Assembly (NCBI RefSeq): GCF_943913695.1
Contig: NZ_CALTZE010000139.1
Span: forward strand, 1 to 9,057
Direction of reading: 5' to 3'
DNA: 9,057 nucleotides
DNA from: an uncultured Marmoricola sp.
Lineage (GTDB): Bacteria; Actinomycetota; Actinomycetes; Propionibacteriales; Nocardioidaceae
Shown: positions 1 through 6,003 of the stretch, in pieces
How the letters are laid out: every line of letters begins with the position of its first letter
Numbering within the stretch: the first letter of the stretch is position 1
Notes under the pieces: generated by a model
What the model was told of the DNA's origin: nothing
Databases searched by the model: none
The model's input: the letters and a program-made list of their open reading frames with translations, nothing else
Made by a program: the position numbers and the translations under genes

Positions 1-85
1 GAGGCCCGGTGAGGTGCGTGGGGCCTGGGGGACGGGGAGGTCGGGTTGCGCGCGGTGGTGGTGCGGGTGGGCTGTCGTCGTGCGG

Positions 86-186
86 GGTCTCGAGGCTCGC
101 TTCGCTCGCACCTCGACCAGCGGAGGCGGCGTGGCCCGGCGAGGGGGTGGTCGAGGTGCCCGAGCGCCAGCGAGGGCCTCGTGACC
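86..186. repeat. Imperfect inverted repeat, copy 1 (REP/BIME-like)
   Basis: The left arm at 86-123 starts GGTCTCGAGG and ends CACCTCGACCAGCGG. The right arm at 148-186 starts TGGTCGAGGTG and ends GGCCTCGTGACC. The right arm reverse-complemented matches the left at both ends (GGTC.CGAGGC and CACCTCGACCA), with a looser middle (CTCGCT, CGCTCG). About 24 bp separate the arms. A transcript from either strand could fold into a long hairpin, which suits an extragenic palindromic element that may also stop transcription. Confidence 0.65.
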
Positions 187-265
187 CGGTGGTGGGGTGC
201 GTGGGGCCTGGGGCACGGCGAGGTCGGGTTTCGCGCGGTGGTGGCGGGTGGCTGTCGTCGAGCGG

Positions 266-365
266 GGTCTCGCGGCTCGCTTCGCTCGCACCTCGACCAG
301 CGGAAGCCGCGTGGCCCGGCGAGGGGTGGTCGAGGTGCCCGAGCGCCAGCGAGGGCCTCGAGACC
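266..365. repeat. Imperfect inverted repeat, copy 2 (REP/BIME-like)
   Basis: This is the same structure as at 86-186, one period later: left arm 266-303 (GGTCTCGCGG to GACCAGCGG) and right arm 327-365 (TGGTCGAGGTG to GGCCTCGAGACC). The outer tips GGTCTCG and CGAGACC pair perfectly here. It lies 33 bp beyond the symporter stop, on the side where transcription of the five-gene operon must end, so it may act as a U-less terminator. No experimental support can be drawn from sequence. Confidence 0.6.
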
Positions 366-378
366 CGGTGAGCTGCCT

Positions 379-396
379 GGGGCGTCGTACGCCGCC
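379..396 (-). terminator. Small hairpin after the symporter stop, possible weak terminator
   Basis: GGCGT at 381-385 pairs with ACGCC at 389-393 around a 3-nt loop. Two more G-C pairs are possible across a one-base bulge at 394. It starts 2 bp beyond the TGA of the symporter gene. The stem is short and has no U-run, so it is a weak terminator candidate. The larger inverted repeat at 266-365 may do the job instead. Confidence 0.25.
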
Positions 397-397
397 C

Positions 398-1918
398 TCA
401 GCCGCGGTCGAGCACGACGTGCTCGGGGGTGTGCAGGCGCACGAGGAACCGGGTGGCGTGACCGGGCACCCGGTCGCGGGTCATCCGGGAGACGACCACC
501 ATCGTGGCGAAGGCCAGCGGCACCGCCCAGGCCGCAGGCTGGCCGACGAGCGAGGCGAACCAGCCGCCCGAGCGGTCGACGACCAGGTTGTCGACGACGG
601 CGGCCCCGGTGAGCAGCCCGCCGACGGCCATGCCGGCCAGCGCACCCCGGTCGGTCAGGCCGCGCCACCAGATGCCGAGCAGCAGCAGCGGGCAGAAGGT
701 CGCCGCAGCCATGGCGAAGGCCAGCCCGACCACGGTGGCCACCCCGGCGTCGCGCACCAGCAGCGAGGCCAGGAAGGGCACCACCACGGCGAAGGCCGCG
801 GCGATGCGGAAACCGGTGATGCCACCGAAGCGCCTGGAGGTGACGTCCTGGGTGAGCACCCCCGCCACGGCGACCGTGAGGCCGGAGGACGTGGCGAGGA
901 AGGCCGCGAAGGCGCCGGCGGTCAGCAGCGCCAGCAGCAGGTCGCCGCCGAGTCCGCCGATCATCCGCTCGGGCAGGGCGAGCACGACGCCGTCGCTGTC
1001 GCCCGCGACGAGGTCGGGGGCGTAGAGCCGGCCGAGGGCGCCGTAGACGGGCGGCAGCACGTAGAAGCAGCCGAGCAGGGCGAGCACCGCGAGCGTGGTC
1101 TTGCGGGCGGCGTGCCCGTCGGGGTTGGTGTAGAAGCGCACCACCACGTGGGGCAGACCCATGGTGCCGAGGAAGGTCGCCACCATCAGGGAGTAGGTCG
1201 AGTAGAGCGGGTGGTCGCCGGCGAAGTCGATCGGGTCGGCCCACTCCAGGCCGCTGACCCCGTCGACGCCGACCGACGCCGGCGAGGTGCCCCCGTCGCC
1301 GAGCCAGACGAGCACGAGGAAGGCGAGCGGCACGAGCAGGGCGACCAGCTTCAGCCAGTACTGGAAGGCCTGCACGAAGGTCACCGAGCGCATCCCGCCG
1401 GCGAGCACGTTGAGCACCACCACGACGGCGACCACGAGCCCGCCGCTCCAGGGCGGCAGCCCGGTGACGGCGCCGAGGGCGATCCCGGCGCCCTGGAACT
1501 GCGGCATCAGGTAGAGCCAGCCGATGAGCACGACGAGCAGCGAGGAGGCACGGCGTACGCCGCGGGAGCCGAGCCGCGCCTCGGCGAAGTCGGGCAGCGT
1601 GTAGGCGCCGGAGCGCCGCAGCGGCGCCGCGACCAGGCACAGCAGGACGAGGTAGCCGGCGGCCCAGCCGACGGGATACCAGAGCATCTCAGCGCCGTAG
1701 GCGAGCACCAGCCCGGCGACGCCGAGGAAGGAGGCGCCGGAGAGGTACTCCCCGCTGATCGCGGAGGCGTTGAGGCCCGGACGCACCGAGCGGGAGGCGA
1801 CGAAGAAGTCGGAGGTGGTGCGTGAGAGCCGCAGCCCCCACGTGCCGATGGCCAGCGTGGCCAGGGTGACGACCACGAGGGCCGCCAGGCCCGGCACCAG
1901 GTTGGCGTCCTCGCCCAC
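398..1918 (-). CDS. Sodium:solute symporter, acetate/monocarboxylate (ActP/MctC-like) type
   Basis: A 506-residue integral membrane protein of the SSS family, expected to import a small carboxylate such as acetate, propionate or pyruvate with Na+ or H+. It is almost all hydrophobic segments, about 13 predicted helices, the usual number and length for the family. Family marks are ISGEYLSGASFLGVAG (54-69), GGMRSVTFVQ (174-183), GLPHVVVRFYTNPDGHAARK (254-273) and GAFAAFLATSSGLTVAVAG (335-353), where S344/S345 lie at the usual second sodium site. The GTG start at 1918 is the first one possible: an in-frame TGA, the stop of the upstream DUF485-like gene, lies only 6 nt before it, so translation is probably coupled. 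It is the last gene of the operon. The exact substrate cannot be read from sequence; the ActP-like placement is firmer than the choice of acid. Confidence 0.88.
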   Translation of the reverse strand: MGEDANLVPGLAALVVVTLATLAIGTWGLRLSRTTSDFFVASRSVRPGLNASAISGEYLSGASFLGVAGLVLAYGAEMLWYPVGWAAGYLVLLCLVAAPLRRSGAYTLPDFAEARLGSRGVRRASSLLVVLIGWLYLMPQFQGAGIALGAVTGLPPWSGGLVVAVVVVLNVLAGGMRSVTFVQAFQYWLKLVALLVPLAFLVLVWLGDGGTSPASVGVDGVSGLEWADPIDFAGDHPLYSTYSLMVATFLGTMGLPHVVVRFYTNPDGHAARKTTLAVLALLGCFYVLPPVYGALGRLYAPDLVAGDSDGVVLALPERMIGGLGGDLLLALLTAGAFAAFLATSSGLTVAVAGVLTQDVTSRRFGGITGFRIAAAFAVVVPFLASLLVRDAGVATVVGLAFAMAAATFCPLLLLGIWWRGLTDRGALAGMAVGGLLTGAAVVDNLVVDRSGGWFASLVGQPAAWAVPLAFATMVVVSRMTRDRVPGHATRFLVRLHTPEHVVLDRG

Positions 1919-1924
1919 GACCGC

Positions 1925-2302
1925 TCAGCCCCGCTCGACCACGCGGGCGAAGGCACGCTCGTTGCGCTCCGCGACGCGCACGTAGCGCCACGCCAGCAGC
2001 ACCAGCACGGGGTAGCAGCCGAAGGCGAGCAGACCCCACGAGACCGGCATGCCGAGCACGTGCCAGCGGGTCAGCGCGGGCACCAGCCAGAAGACGAGCG
2101 GCAGCATCCCGATGGTGAGCACCAGCATCGAGAGCACGGCCAGGCCCGCGCGCAGCTGGGCGCGCAGCAGGGTGCGCAGGTAGATCTCGCCGACCTCGCT
2201 CTGGGCGTCGATCTCGGAGGCGGCCGTACGCCGCGGCTGCGGGCGCGGCTGGTCGGTCCAGGGGCTGGTGACGCGCACGCGCGGCGGCGGGTCGGCGCTC
2301 AC
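1925..2302 (-). CDS. DUF485-like two-helix membrane protein, symporter partner
   Basis: A 125-residue protein with a polar, Pro/Arg-rich N-terminus (1-30), then the segment SEVGEIYLRTLLRAQL (35-50), a hydrophobic helix at about 53-75, a second at about 85-107 and the charged end VRVAERNERAFARVVERG. Small DUF485-type proteins with two helices usually precede ActP/MctC-type symporters, and this layout is kept here. The role is thought to be assistance to, or complex formation with, the symporter, but the mechanism is not established. Its GTG start overlaps the response-regulator stop in GTGA (4 nt), and its own TGA is 6 nt before the symporter start in the same frame. Assignment to DUF485 rests on size, topology, the ERNERAFA end and context rather than on a profile search. 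Confidence 0.75.
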   Translation of the reverse strand: MSADPPPRVRVTSPWTDQPRPQPRRTAASEIDAQSEVGEIYLRTLLRAQLRAGLAVLSMLVLTIGMLPLVFWLVPALTRWHVLGMPVSWGLLAFGCYPVLVLLAWRYVRVAERNERAFARVVERG

Positions 2303-3012
2303 GTACGCCGCCCCACCAGCAGCTCGCGCAGCTCCCGCGCGTGCCGGCGGCTGACCGGGAGCGGATCGCCGTCGACCACGACGAAGGTGCGACCGCCATC
2401 GACGCGCAGCTCCTCGACGTAGGCCGTCGCGATCAGCAGCGAGCGGTGCACGCGCACGAAGCCCGCGCCCGCCCAGTCCTGCTCGAGCTGGGAGAGCGGG
2501 GTGCGCACGAGGTGCGACTCGCCGGCCACGTGCAGGCGGGCGTAGTCGCCGTCGGCCTCGACGAAGCGGATCTCGCCGAGCGGCACGAAGCGGGTGACCC
2601 CGCCGCGCTCCACGGCGACCTGGTCCTCGGTCGGCTCGGCGCGCGGCTGCTGCAGCACGCGGCGTACGGCCTCGGCCAGGCGGTCCTCGCGGATCGGCTT
2701 GAGCACGTAGTCGACGGCGTCGAGGTCGAAGGCCGCCACCGCGTGCTCGTCGTGGGCGGTCACGAAGACCAGCGCCGGCGGGGTGCGGAAGCGCCGCAGC
2801 ACCTCGGCGAGCTCGATGCCGGAGAGCCCCGGCATCTGGACGTCGAGGAAGACCGCGTCGACCTCGAGCTGCTGGAGCAGCCGCAGCGCCTCGGTGGGGG
2901 AGTCGGTGCCGTGCACCCGCTCGACCCGCTGGTCACGGCGCAGCAGGTAGAGCAGCTCGTCGAGCGCGGGCGGCTCGTCGTCGATGACGAGCACGCGCAG
3001 CCCCCGGGTCAC
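2299..3012 (-). CDS. LytTR-family response regulator
   Basis: A 237-residue DNA-binding regulator. The receiver domain (about 5-120) has acidic pocket D11/D12, phosphoacceptor D57 in FLDVQMPG, T85 in FVTAHD and K105 in YVLKPI. A linker leads to a LytTR domain (about 128-232) with IRFVEADGDYARLHV, VRTPLSQLE, FVRVHRSLLI and a closing LPVSRRHARELREL, all typical of the family. The GTG start at 3012 overlaps the kinase stop in GTGA; the same frame stays open far upstream, but that part lies antisense-frame over the kinase gene and is not real. It should be phosphorylated by the kinase encoded just before it and probably regulates the symporter genes after it. LytS/LytTR pairs such as BtsSR and YpdAB of E. 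coli control carboxylate (pyruvate) uptake, which supports this reading. Confidence 0.93.
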   Translation of the reverse strand: MTRGLRVLVIDDEPPALDELLYLLRRDQRVERVHGTDSPTEALRLLQQLEVDAVFLDVQMPGLSGIELAEVLRRFRTPPALVFVTAHDEHAVAAFDLDAVDYVLKPIREDRLAEAVRRVLQQPRAEPTEDQVAVERGGVTRFVPLGEIRFVEADGDYARLHVAGESHLVRTPLSQLEQDWAGAGFVRVHRSLLIATAYVEELRVDGGRTFVVVDGDPLPVSRRHARELRELLVGRRT

Positions 3013-4142
3013 GAGCTCACCCCGGGGGCGAACTTCGGCACCCGCACCACGACCCTCGTGCCGGCGCCGGGGGCGGTCTCCACGACCAGCCCGTAGGCGT
3101 CGCCGAAGCTCGAGCGGAGCCGCTCGTCGACGTTGGCCAGCCCGACCGAGTCGCCGGTGTGCTCGCCGGCGAGCACGCGCCGGATCCGCTCCGGCTCCTG
3201 CCCGGCACCGTCGTCCTCGATGGCGATCACGCACTCGCGGTCGACGTCGTGCGCCTCGATGGTGACCAGGCCGCCGCTGGCGCTGGCCTCGAGCCCGTGG
3301 CGTACGGCGTTCTCGACGAGCGGCTGCAGGCACAGGAAGGGGATGCTCACGCCCAGCACCTCGGGCGCCACCTGCAGCCGCACCCGGAGCCGGTCGCCGA
3401 AGCGGGCCTGCTCGAGCAGCAGGTAGCGCTCGATGGAGCGCAGCTCCTCGGCGAGGGTGGTGAACTCGCCGTGCTCGCGGAAGGAGTAGCGGGTGAAGTC
3501 GGCGAACTCGAGCAGCAGCTCGCGGGCCCGGTCGGGATCGGTGCGCACGAACGAGGCGATCGCGCCGAGGGAGTTGTAGATGAAGTGCGGGCTGATCTGC
3601 GCGCGCAGCGCTCGCACCTCGGCCTGCACCAGGCGGTGCCGCTGCTGCTCGTAGGCCGCCAGGGCCAGCTGCCCGGCCACCCAGTCGGCGACCTCGTCGG
3701 TGGCCCGCAGCAGCGTCGCCGTGGGCGCGCCCGTCAGCGCGACCAGGGCCCCGGTCACCCGGTCGTCGACCACGAGCGGGCTGGCGATGGCGTGACGCAC
3801 CAGGCAGCCCTCGGTCGCGCACGAGATGGTGCCGCGGCCGGCGACCTCGGTGCTGCCCGACCGCACCGCCCGCAGCGCCAGGTCGCGCGCCTGCTCGGCG
3901 TGGTGCTCCGAGAGCAGGCCCTCGTAGCCGAGCAGCCGCTCGGTGTCGGAGACGGCGATGGCCGGCGTGCCGAGCAGGCTGCGCAGGTGCTTCAGGGAGC
4001 GCTCGGCCGACTCCTCGGTCAGGCCGCTGCGCAGCGCGGGGGAGGCCAGGGAGGCGGTGTGCAGGGTGCGGAAGGTGGCCTGGTCGGCGTCGGTGCCCAG
4101 CTGGCGAGGGCGCCACCTCGCGCGCACGGAGTCCCAGGCCAC
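3009..4142 (-). CDS. LytS-type sensor histidine kinase with soluble GAF-like sensor
   Basis: A 377-residue kinase. Residues about 20-165 form a GAF-like sensor ending in a helix, with IASPLVVDDRVTGALVAL typical of GAF. Residues 178-260 carry the His_kinase (LytS) motif RAQISPHFIYNSLGAIASFV with phospho-accepting H186, then ELRSIERYLLLEQARFGDRL. The ATPase domain follows with PLVENAVRHGLE (N278), EDDGAG (D310-G314) and the G-box SVGLANVDERL. No transmembrane segment is visible, unlike classical LytS/BtsS with several helices, so it should sense an intracellular signal. Two cysteines, C108 and C113 in SCATEGC, sit inside the sensor. Its GTG start is 4 nt after the methyltransferase stop, and its TGA overlaps the regulator start. 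The ligand is unknown; a carboxylate or redox signal is possible. Confidence 0.92.
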   Translation of the reverse strand: MAWDSVRARWRPRQLGTDADQATFRTLHTASLASPALRSGLTEESAERSLKHLRSLLGTPAIAVSDTERLLGYEGLLSEHHAEQARDLALRAVRSGSTEVAGRGTISCATEGCLVRHAIASPLVVDDRVTGALVALTGAPTATLLRATDEVADWVAGQLALAAYEQQRHRLVQAEVRALRAQISPHFIYNSLGAIASFVRTDPDRARELLLEFADFTRYSFREHGEFTTLAEELRSIERYLLLEQARFGDRLRVRLQVAPEVLGVSIPFLCLQPLVENAVRHGLEASASGGLVTIEAHDVDRECVIAIEDDGAGQEPERIRRVLAGEHTGDSVGLANVDERLRSSFGDAYGLVVETAPGAGTRVVVRVPKFAPGVSS

Positions 4143-4146
4143 GGGC

Positions 4147-5016
4147 TCACCTGAAGTCGATCAGCGAGAAGCCGGGGTCCTCCGGCGGGCGGCCCGAGGG
4201 TGTGACGGGACCGGTGTCCTCCGGCTCGGTGCCGGCAGGGGCGGTGGTCGGCTCCGGCTCGACCTCGCGCGGCAGCTCCTCGGGTCGCACCACTGCGCGG
4301 TAGCACTCGCTCACGTAGGGCACCTTCATGCCGTCGGGGCCGCGGCCGTAGTCGTCGTAGAGCGACCGGACGCCGTCCAGGACGCGCTCGCGCTCGGCCT
4401 CGCCCAGCGTGGCGACGTGGGAGGTGGAGCGCGCGAGGTCCTCCAGCGTGCGCGCGGTGTGGTGCTGCCACACCCGGAAGCTCTGCCTCTCCACGAGGCC
4501 GAAGTAGGGCGTCTGCATCAGCGAGTCGGCGGCGTCGGCGGACGTGCCGTCATCGGGGCTGACCAGGCGGTGCAGCCGGCGTACCCACGGGATCGAGTCG
4601 TCGAAGCTGTTCCACACCAGCGCGAGCGTGCCCTCCGGGCGCAGCACCCGGCCGATCTCGGCGAGCGCGGGCTCGGGGTCGAACCAGTGGAAGGACTGCC
4701 CGCACACCACGGCGTCGGCCGAGCGCGACCGCGCGGGGATCTGCTCGGCGCGGGCGAGCGCGTGCGTCACCGGCACCCGGCGCGCGAGCCGGGAGAGCAT
4801 CTCCGCGGACGGGTCGAAGGCGAGCACCTCGTGTCCGGCGTCGTGGAGCACCTCGGTGAGCTTGCCGGTGCCGGCGCCGAGCTCGACCACGACCGCCGGC
4901 GCGGGGCCCACCATCCAGTCGACCGCGTCGGGCGGGTAGGCCGGGCGGGCGCGGTCGTAGGCGTCGGCCACCTGGCCGAAGACGCGCGCTCGCTGCTGGG
5001 GGCTGACCTCGCTCAT
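4147..5016 (-). CDS. Class I SAM-dependent methyltransferase with Pro/Glu-rich C-terminal tail
   Basis: A 289-residue cytosolic enzyme of the Methyltransf_11/UbiE-like kind, transferring methyl from S-adenosylmethionine to an unknown substrate. Motif I is VVELGAGTGKLTEVL (43-57), the ribose-binding acid is D68 in AFDPSAEML, motif II is DAVVCGQSFHWFD (101-113), and the next strand is the LRPEGTLALVWNS stretch (125-137). The N-terminal FGQVADAYDRARPAYPPD (13-30) is typical of this subfamily. After about residue 245 comes a tail rich in Pro, Glu and Thr, ending in DPGFSLIDFR, which the ~245-residue core does not need. The ATG at 5016 is chosen because the longer frame would run over the divergent gene at 5043. 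It is the first gene of the operon; its link to the sensor/transporter genes is unclear and may be only positional. Confidence 0.88.
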   Translation of the reverse strand: MSEVSPQQRARVFGQVADAYDRARPAYPPDAVDWMVGPAPAVVVELGAGTGKLTEVLHDAGHEVLAFDPSAEMLSRLARRVPVTHALARAEQIPARSRSADAVVCGQSFHWFDPEPALAEIGRVLRPEGTLALVWNSFDDSIPWVRRLHRLVSPDDGTSADAADSLMQTPYFGLVERQSFRVWQHHTARTLEDLARSTSHVATLGEAERERVLDGVRSLYDDYGRGPDGMKVPYVSECYRAVVRPEELPREVEPEPTTAPAGTEPEDTGPVTPSGRPPEDPGFSLIDFR

Positions 5017-5025
5017 GCTGGGCCG

Positions 5026-5035
5026 AAGATACCCT
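5026..5035. promoter_or_regulatory. Overlapping divergent -10 elements in a 26-bp gap
   Basis: Only 26 bp (5017-5042) separate the methyltransferase ATG from the divergent Fic-like GTG. On the minus strand TATCTT (5031 to 5026) would start transcription near 5019, 3 nt before the ATG. On the plus strand TACCCT (5030-5035) would start it near 5042, at the GTG. Both fit the actinobacterial TANNNT -10 placed for leaderless or near-leaderless mRNA. Neither gene has a well-spaced Shine-Dalgarno, and no clear -35 is seen for either. If real, the two promoters share DNA and should compete. Confidence 0.35.
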
Positions 5036-5042
5036 CCGCCAC

Positions 5043-5759
5043 GTGCCCGATCCCCGCCCCCGCACCGACCCGCTCGCGTGGCTCGAGCAGCTCGAGGGGG
5101 TGCCCTCGGCGTACGCCGGCACGCGCGACGGCATCGACGTGCTGCTGCGCGACCGGGGGCTGCGGCGCACCACCCCCGAGCAGACGACCGAGTCGCTGCT
5201 GCGCGGCGCCCACGCGAGCGCCGTGCTCGACGGGTCGACATCGTCGCTGGAGCAGGTGCGTGCCGGTGAAGGCGACGCGGTCGCGCAGGCGTCGCTGCGG
5301 GTGAGCACCGAGCTGCTCGCACAGGTGCCCGTGCTCGGGCGCAGCCCGGTGCAGGCGCTCGCCCGGCTGCACGCGCTCACCGGCGCGGCGGACCCCGGCG
5401 CGCCCGCCTCGGCCGAGGCGGCCGCACGCCTGCAGCAGCTCGGCCGCACGATGCTGGAGACCAGGCTCCCCGCGCTGCTGGTCGCCGCGCTGGTGCACGC
5501 CGAGGTGGTGGCCGCGGCGCCGTTCTCGACCCATCACGCCCTCGTCGCCCGCGCCGCCGAGCGGCTGGTGCTGGTGCAGCGTGGGCTCGACCCCGCCTCG
5601 CTGCTGGTGCCGGAGGCGGGCCACCTCGCGCTGCGGTCGGCGTACGAGTCGAACCTGCGCGGCTACGCCACGGGTGGCCGTGCGGGACTGCACGCGTGGC
5701 TGCTCTACGCCGCCGAGGCCTACACCGCGGCCGTGGAGGCGAGCCCCCTCGCGGACTGA
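5043..5759 (+). CDS. Degenerate Fic-fold protein (Rv3662c/SCO3559-like)
   Basis: A 238-residue, Ala/Leu-rich soluble protein without signal peptide or membrane helix. In many actinobacterial genomes its relatives are labelled 'oxidoreductase', but no NAD(P)-binding motif is present. Instead the pattern matches a worn Fic domain: H152 and APFSTHHALVAR (159-170) align with the Fic core xHxxxxxIHPFxDGNGRxxR, keeping P160-F161 and R170 while the catalytic His is A159 and the GN pair is H165-A166. Upstream, HASAVLDGS (57-65) resembles the Fic inhibitory motif (S/T)xxxE(G/N), with D63 for E. AMP-transfer activity is therefore unlikely; a binding or scaffold role is inferred. It starts the tad/ssd neighbourhood, on the same strand as ssd and tadA but separated by the RNA/HAD block. 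The GTG start at 5043 is favoured by a -10 placed for leaderless mRNA. Confidence 0.72.
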   Translation: MPDPRPRTDPLAWLEQLEGVPSAYAGTRDGIDVLLRDRGLRRTTPEQTTESLLRGAHASAVLDGSTSSLEQVRAGEGDAVAQASLRVSTELLAQVPVLGRSPVQALARLHALTGAADPGAPASAEAAARLQQLGRTMLETRLPALLVAALVHAEVVAAAPFSTHHALVARAAERLVLVQRGLDPASLLVPEAGHLALRSAYESNLRGYATGGRAGLHAWLLYAAEAYTAAVEASPLAD

Positions 5760-5785
5760 GCGAGACGCGGTGTCCCCCCACAGAT

Positions 5786-5835
5786 GAGCGGCACCGGGAG
5801 GACACAGCGGAGTGCGTGTCTTCTCGGTGCCGCTC
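5786..5835 (+). terminator. Strong 20-bp hairpin after the Fic-like gene
   Basis: 5786-5805 pairs with 5816-5835 without a gap around a 10-nt loop; the outer 11 pairs (GAGCGGCACCG with CGGTGCCGCTC) are perfect. As plus-strand RNA the stem has only two G-U wobbles (5797-5824 and 5800-5821). As minus-strand RNA these become C-A mismatches, so the fold is better in the plus direction, in line with termination of the Fic-like gene 26 bp upstream. No U-run follows on either strand. It may also form the 3' end of the proposed minus-strand RNA. Confidence 0.6.
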
Positions 5836-5968
5836 GACACACGCCGCCTGGCTACCAAGCGTGCACTCACTAGTTGTGACCCCCGGAGGATCCGGTTGGT
5901 CAGCGCCCTGTCAGAAGGGTGGATCGCCGCGTGGGTACCGGCGCCGTGTGTGGCCTGTAGAGTTGTCT
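5786..5968 (-). ncRNA. Putative 6S/Ms1-like regulatory RNA
   Basis: Position is the first evidence: in M. tuberculosis Ms1 (MTS2823) lies between Rv3661 and Rv3662c, and in Streptomyces a 6S-like RNA lies next to SCO3559; the same two gene families flank this gap. Ms1 binds core RNA polymerase and 6S RNA binds the sigma-70 holoenzyme. Second, the fold read on the minus strand: a closing stem of 5951-5934 (ACACACGGCGCCGGTACC) with 5856-5837 (GGTAGCCAGGCGGCGTGTGT), one mismatch and two bulges; a wide open centre with a small side hairpin CCCT/AGGG (5919-5906); and a terminal stem-loop TGACC/GGTCA (5902-5877) enclosing CCGGA/TCCGG. Third, a promoter at 5975-6003 would start it near 5968. The 3' end is placed at the hairpin ending at 5786, giving ~185 nt. 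The strand is less sure than the presence, since most stems also form in plus-strand RNA. Confidence 0.55.
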
Positions 5969-5974
5969 GCTTCC

Positions 5975-6003
5975 GTTGTACGCCGCTCGCCCGCGCATCT
6001 CAA
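5975..6003 (-). promoter_or_regulatory. Sigma-A-like promoter for the putative 6S/Ms1-like RNA
   Basis: On the minus strand TTGAGA (6003-5998) and TACAAC (5980-5975) are exactly 17 nt apart, 5/6 and 4/6 matches to TTGACA and TATAAT. The predicted start is about 5968. The -35 lies in an 11-bp interrupted palindrome, TCAAGCCTTGA on the minus strand. No open reading frame with a ribosome binding site follows, which favours a non-coding product. It is the only well-spaced two-element promoter I found in the window. Confidence 0.55.

Larger units (their letters stand above)
1..385. repeat. Tandem ~180-bp direct repeat, two copies plus a remnant
   Basis: The word CCCGGTG recurs at 5, 185 and 364, giving a period of 179-180 bp. 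The first copy (about 5-184) and second (about 185-363) are nearly identical apart from scattered substitutions and small indels; a third copy breaks off after about 20 bp near 385. Shared landmarks are GTGCGTGGGGCCTGGGG (14 and 197), GGCTCGCTTCGCTCGCACC and GTGGCCCGGCGAGGG. The array begins at or before the window edge. It lies just downstream of the symporter gene and has no credible coding content: open frames through it exist only because stops are rare at this GC, and they encode Gly/Arg/Ser-rich repeats. Function unknown; an intergenic REP-like element is the best guess. Confidence 0.85.

Noticed and set aside
93..110. GCTCGCTTCGCTCGC as a hairpin
   Set aside because: It is a short direct repeat of GCTCGC around TTC, not self-complementary; the real inversion is between the distant arms.
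1..385. CRISPR array
   Set aside because: Only two long, nearly fully identical units with no variable spacers of 30-40 bp and no cas genes nearby.
9..612. Open frames of 120 and 188 codons through the 5' repeat region
   Set aside because: They translate the tandem repeat and the antisense of the symporter gene, give Gly/Arg/Ser-rich low-complexity protein, and exist only because stop codons are rare at this GC.
197..1825. 542-codon plus-strand open frame
   Set aside because: It is antisense to the symporter gene; the product is His/Gly/Glu/Ala-rich with no domain, while the minus strand encodes a clear SSS transporter.
3013..4116. Upstream extension of the response regulator to 605 codons
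   Set aside because: The extra part is the kinase gene in another frame and is Arg/Ala/Pro-rich; the receiver domain starts properly just after the GTG at 3012, which overlaps the kinase stop.
5017..5322. Upstream extension of the methyltransferase to 391 codons
   Set aside because: It would cover the divergent Fic-like gene and adds only Arg/Ala-rich sequence before the family N-terminus beginning at the ATG at 5016.
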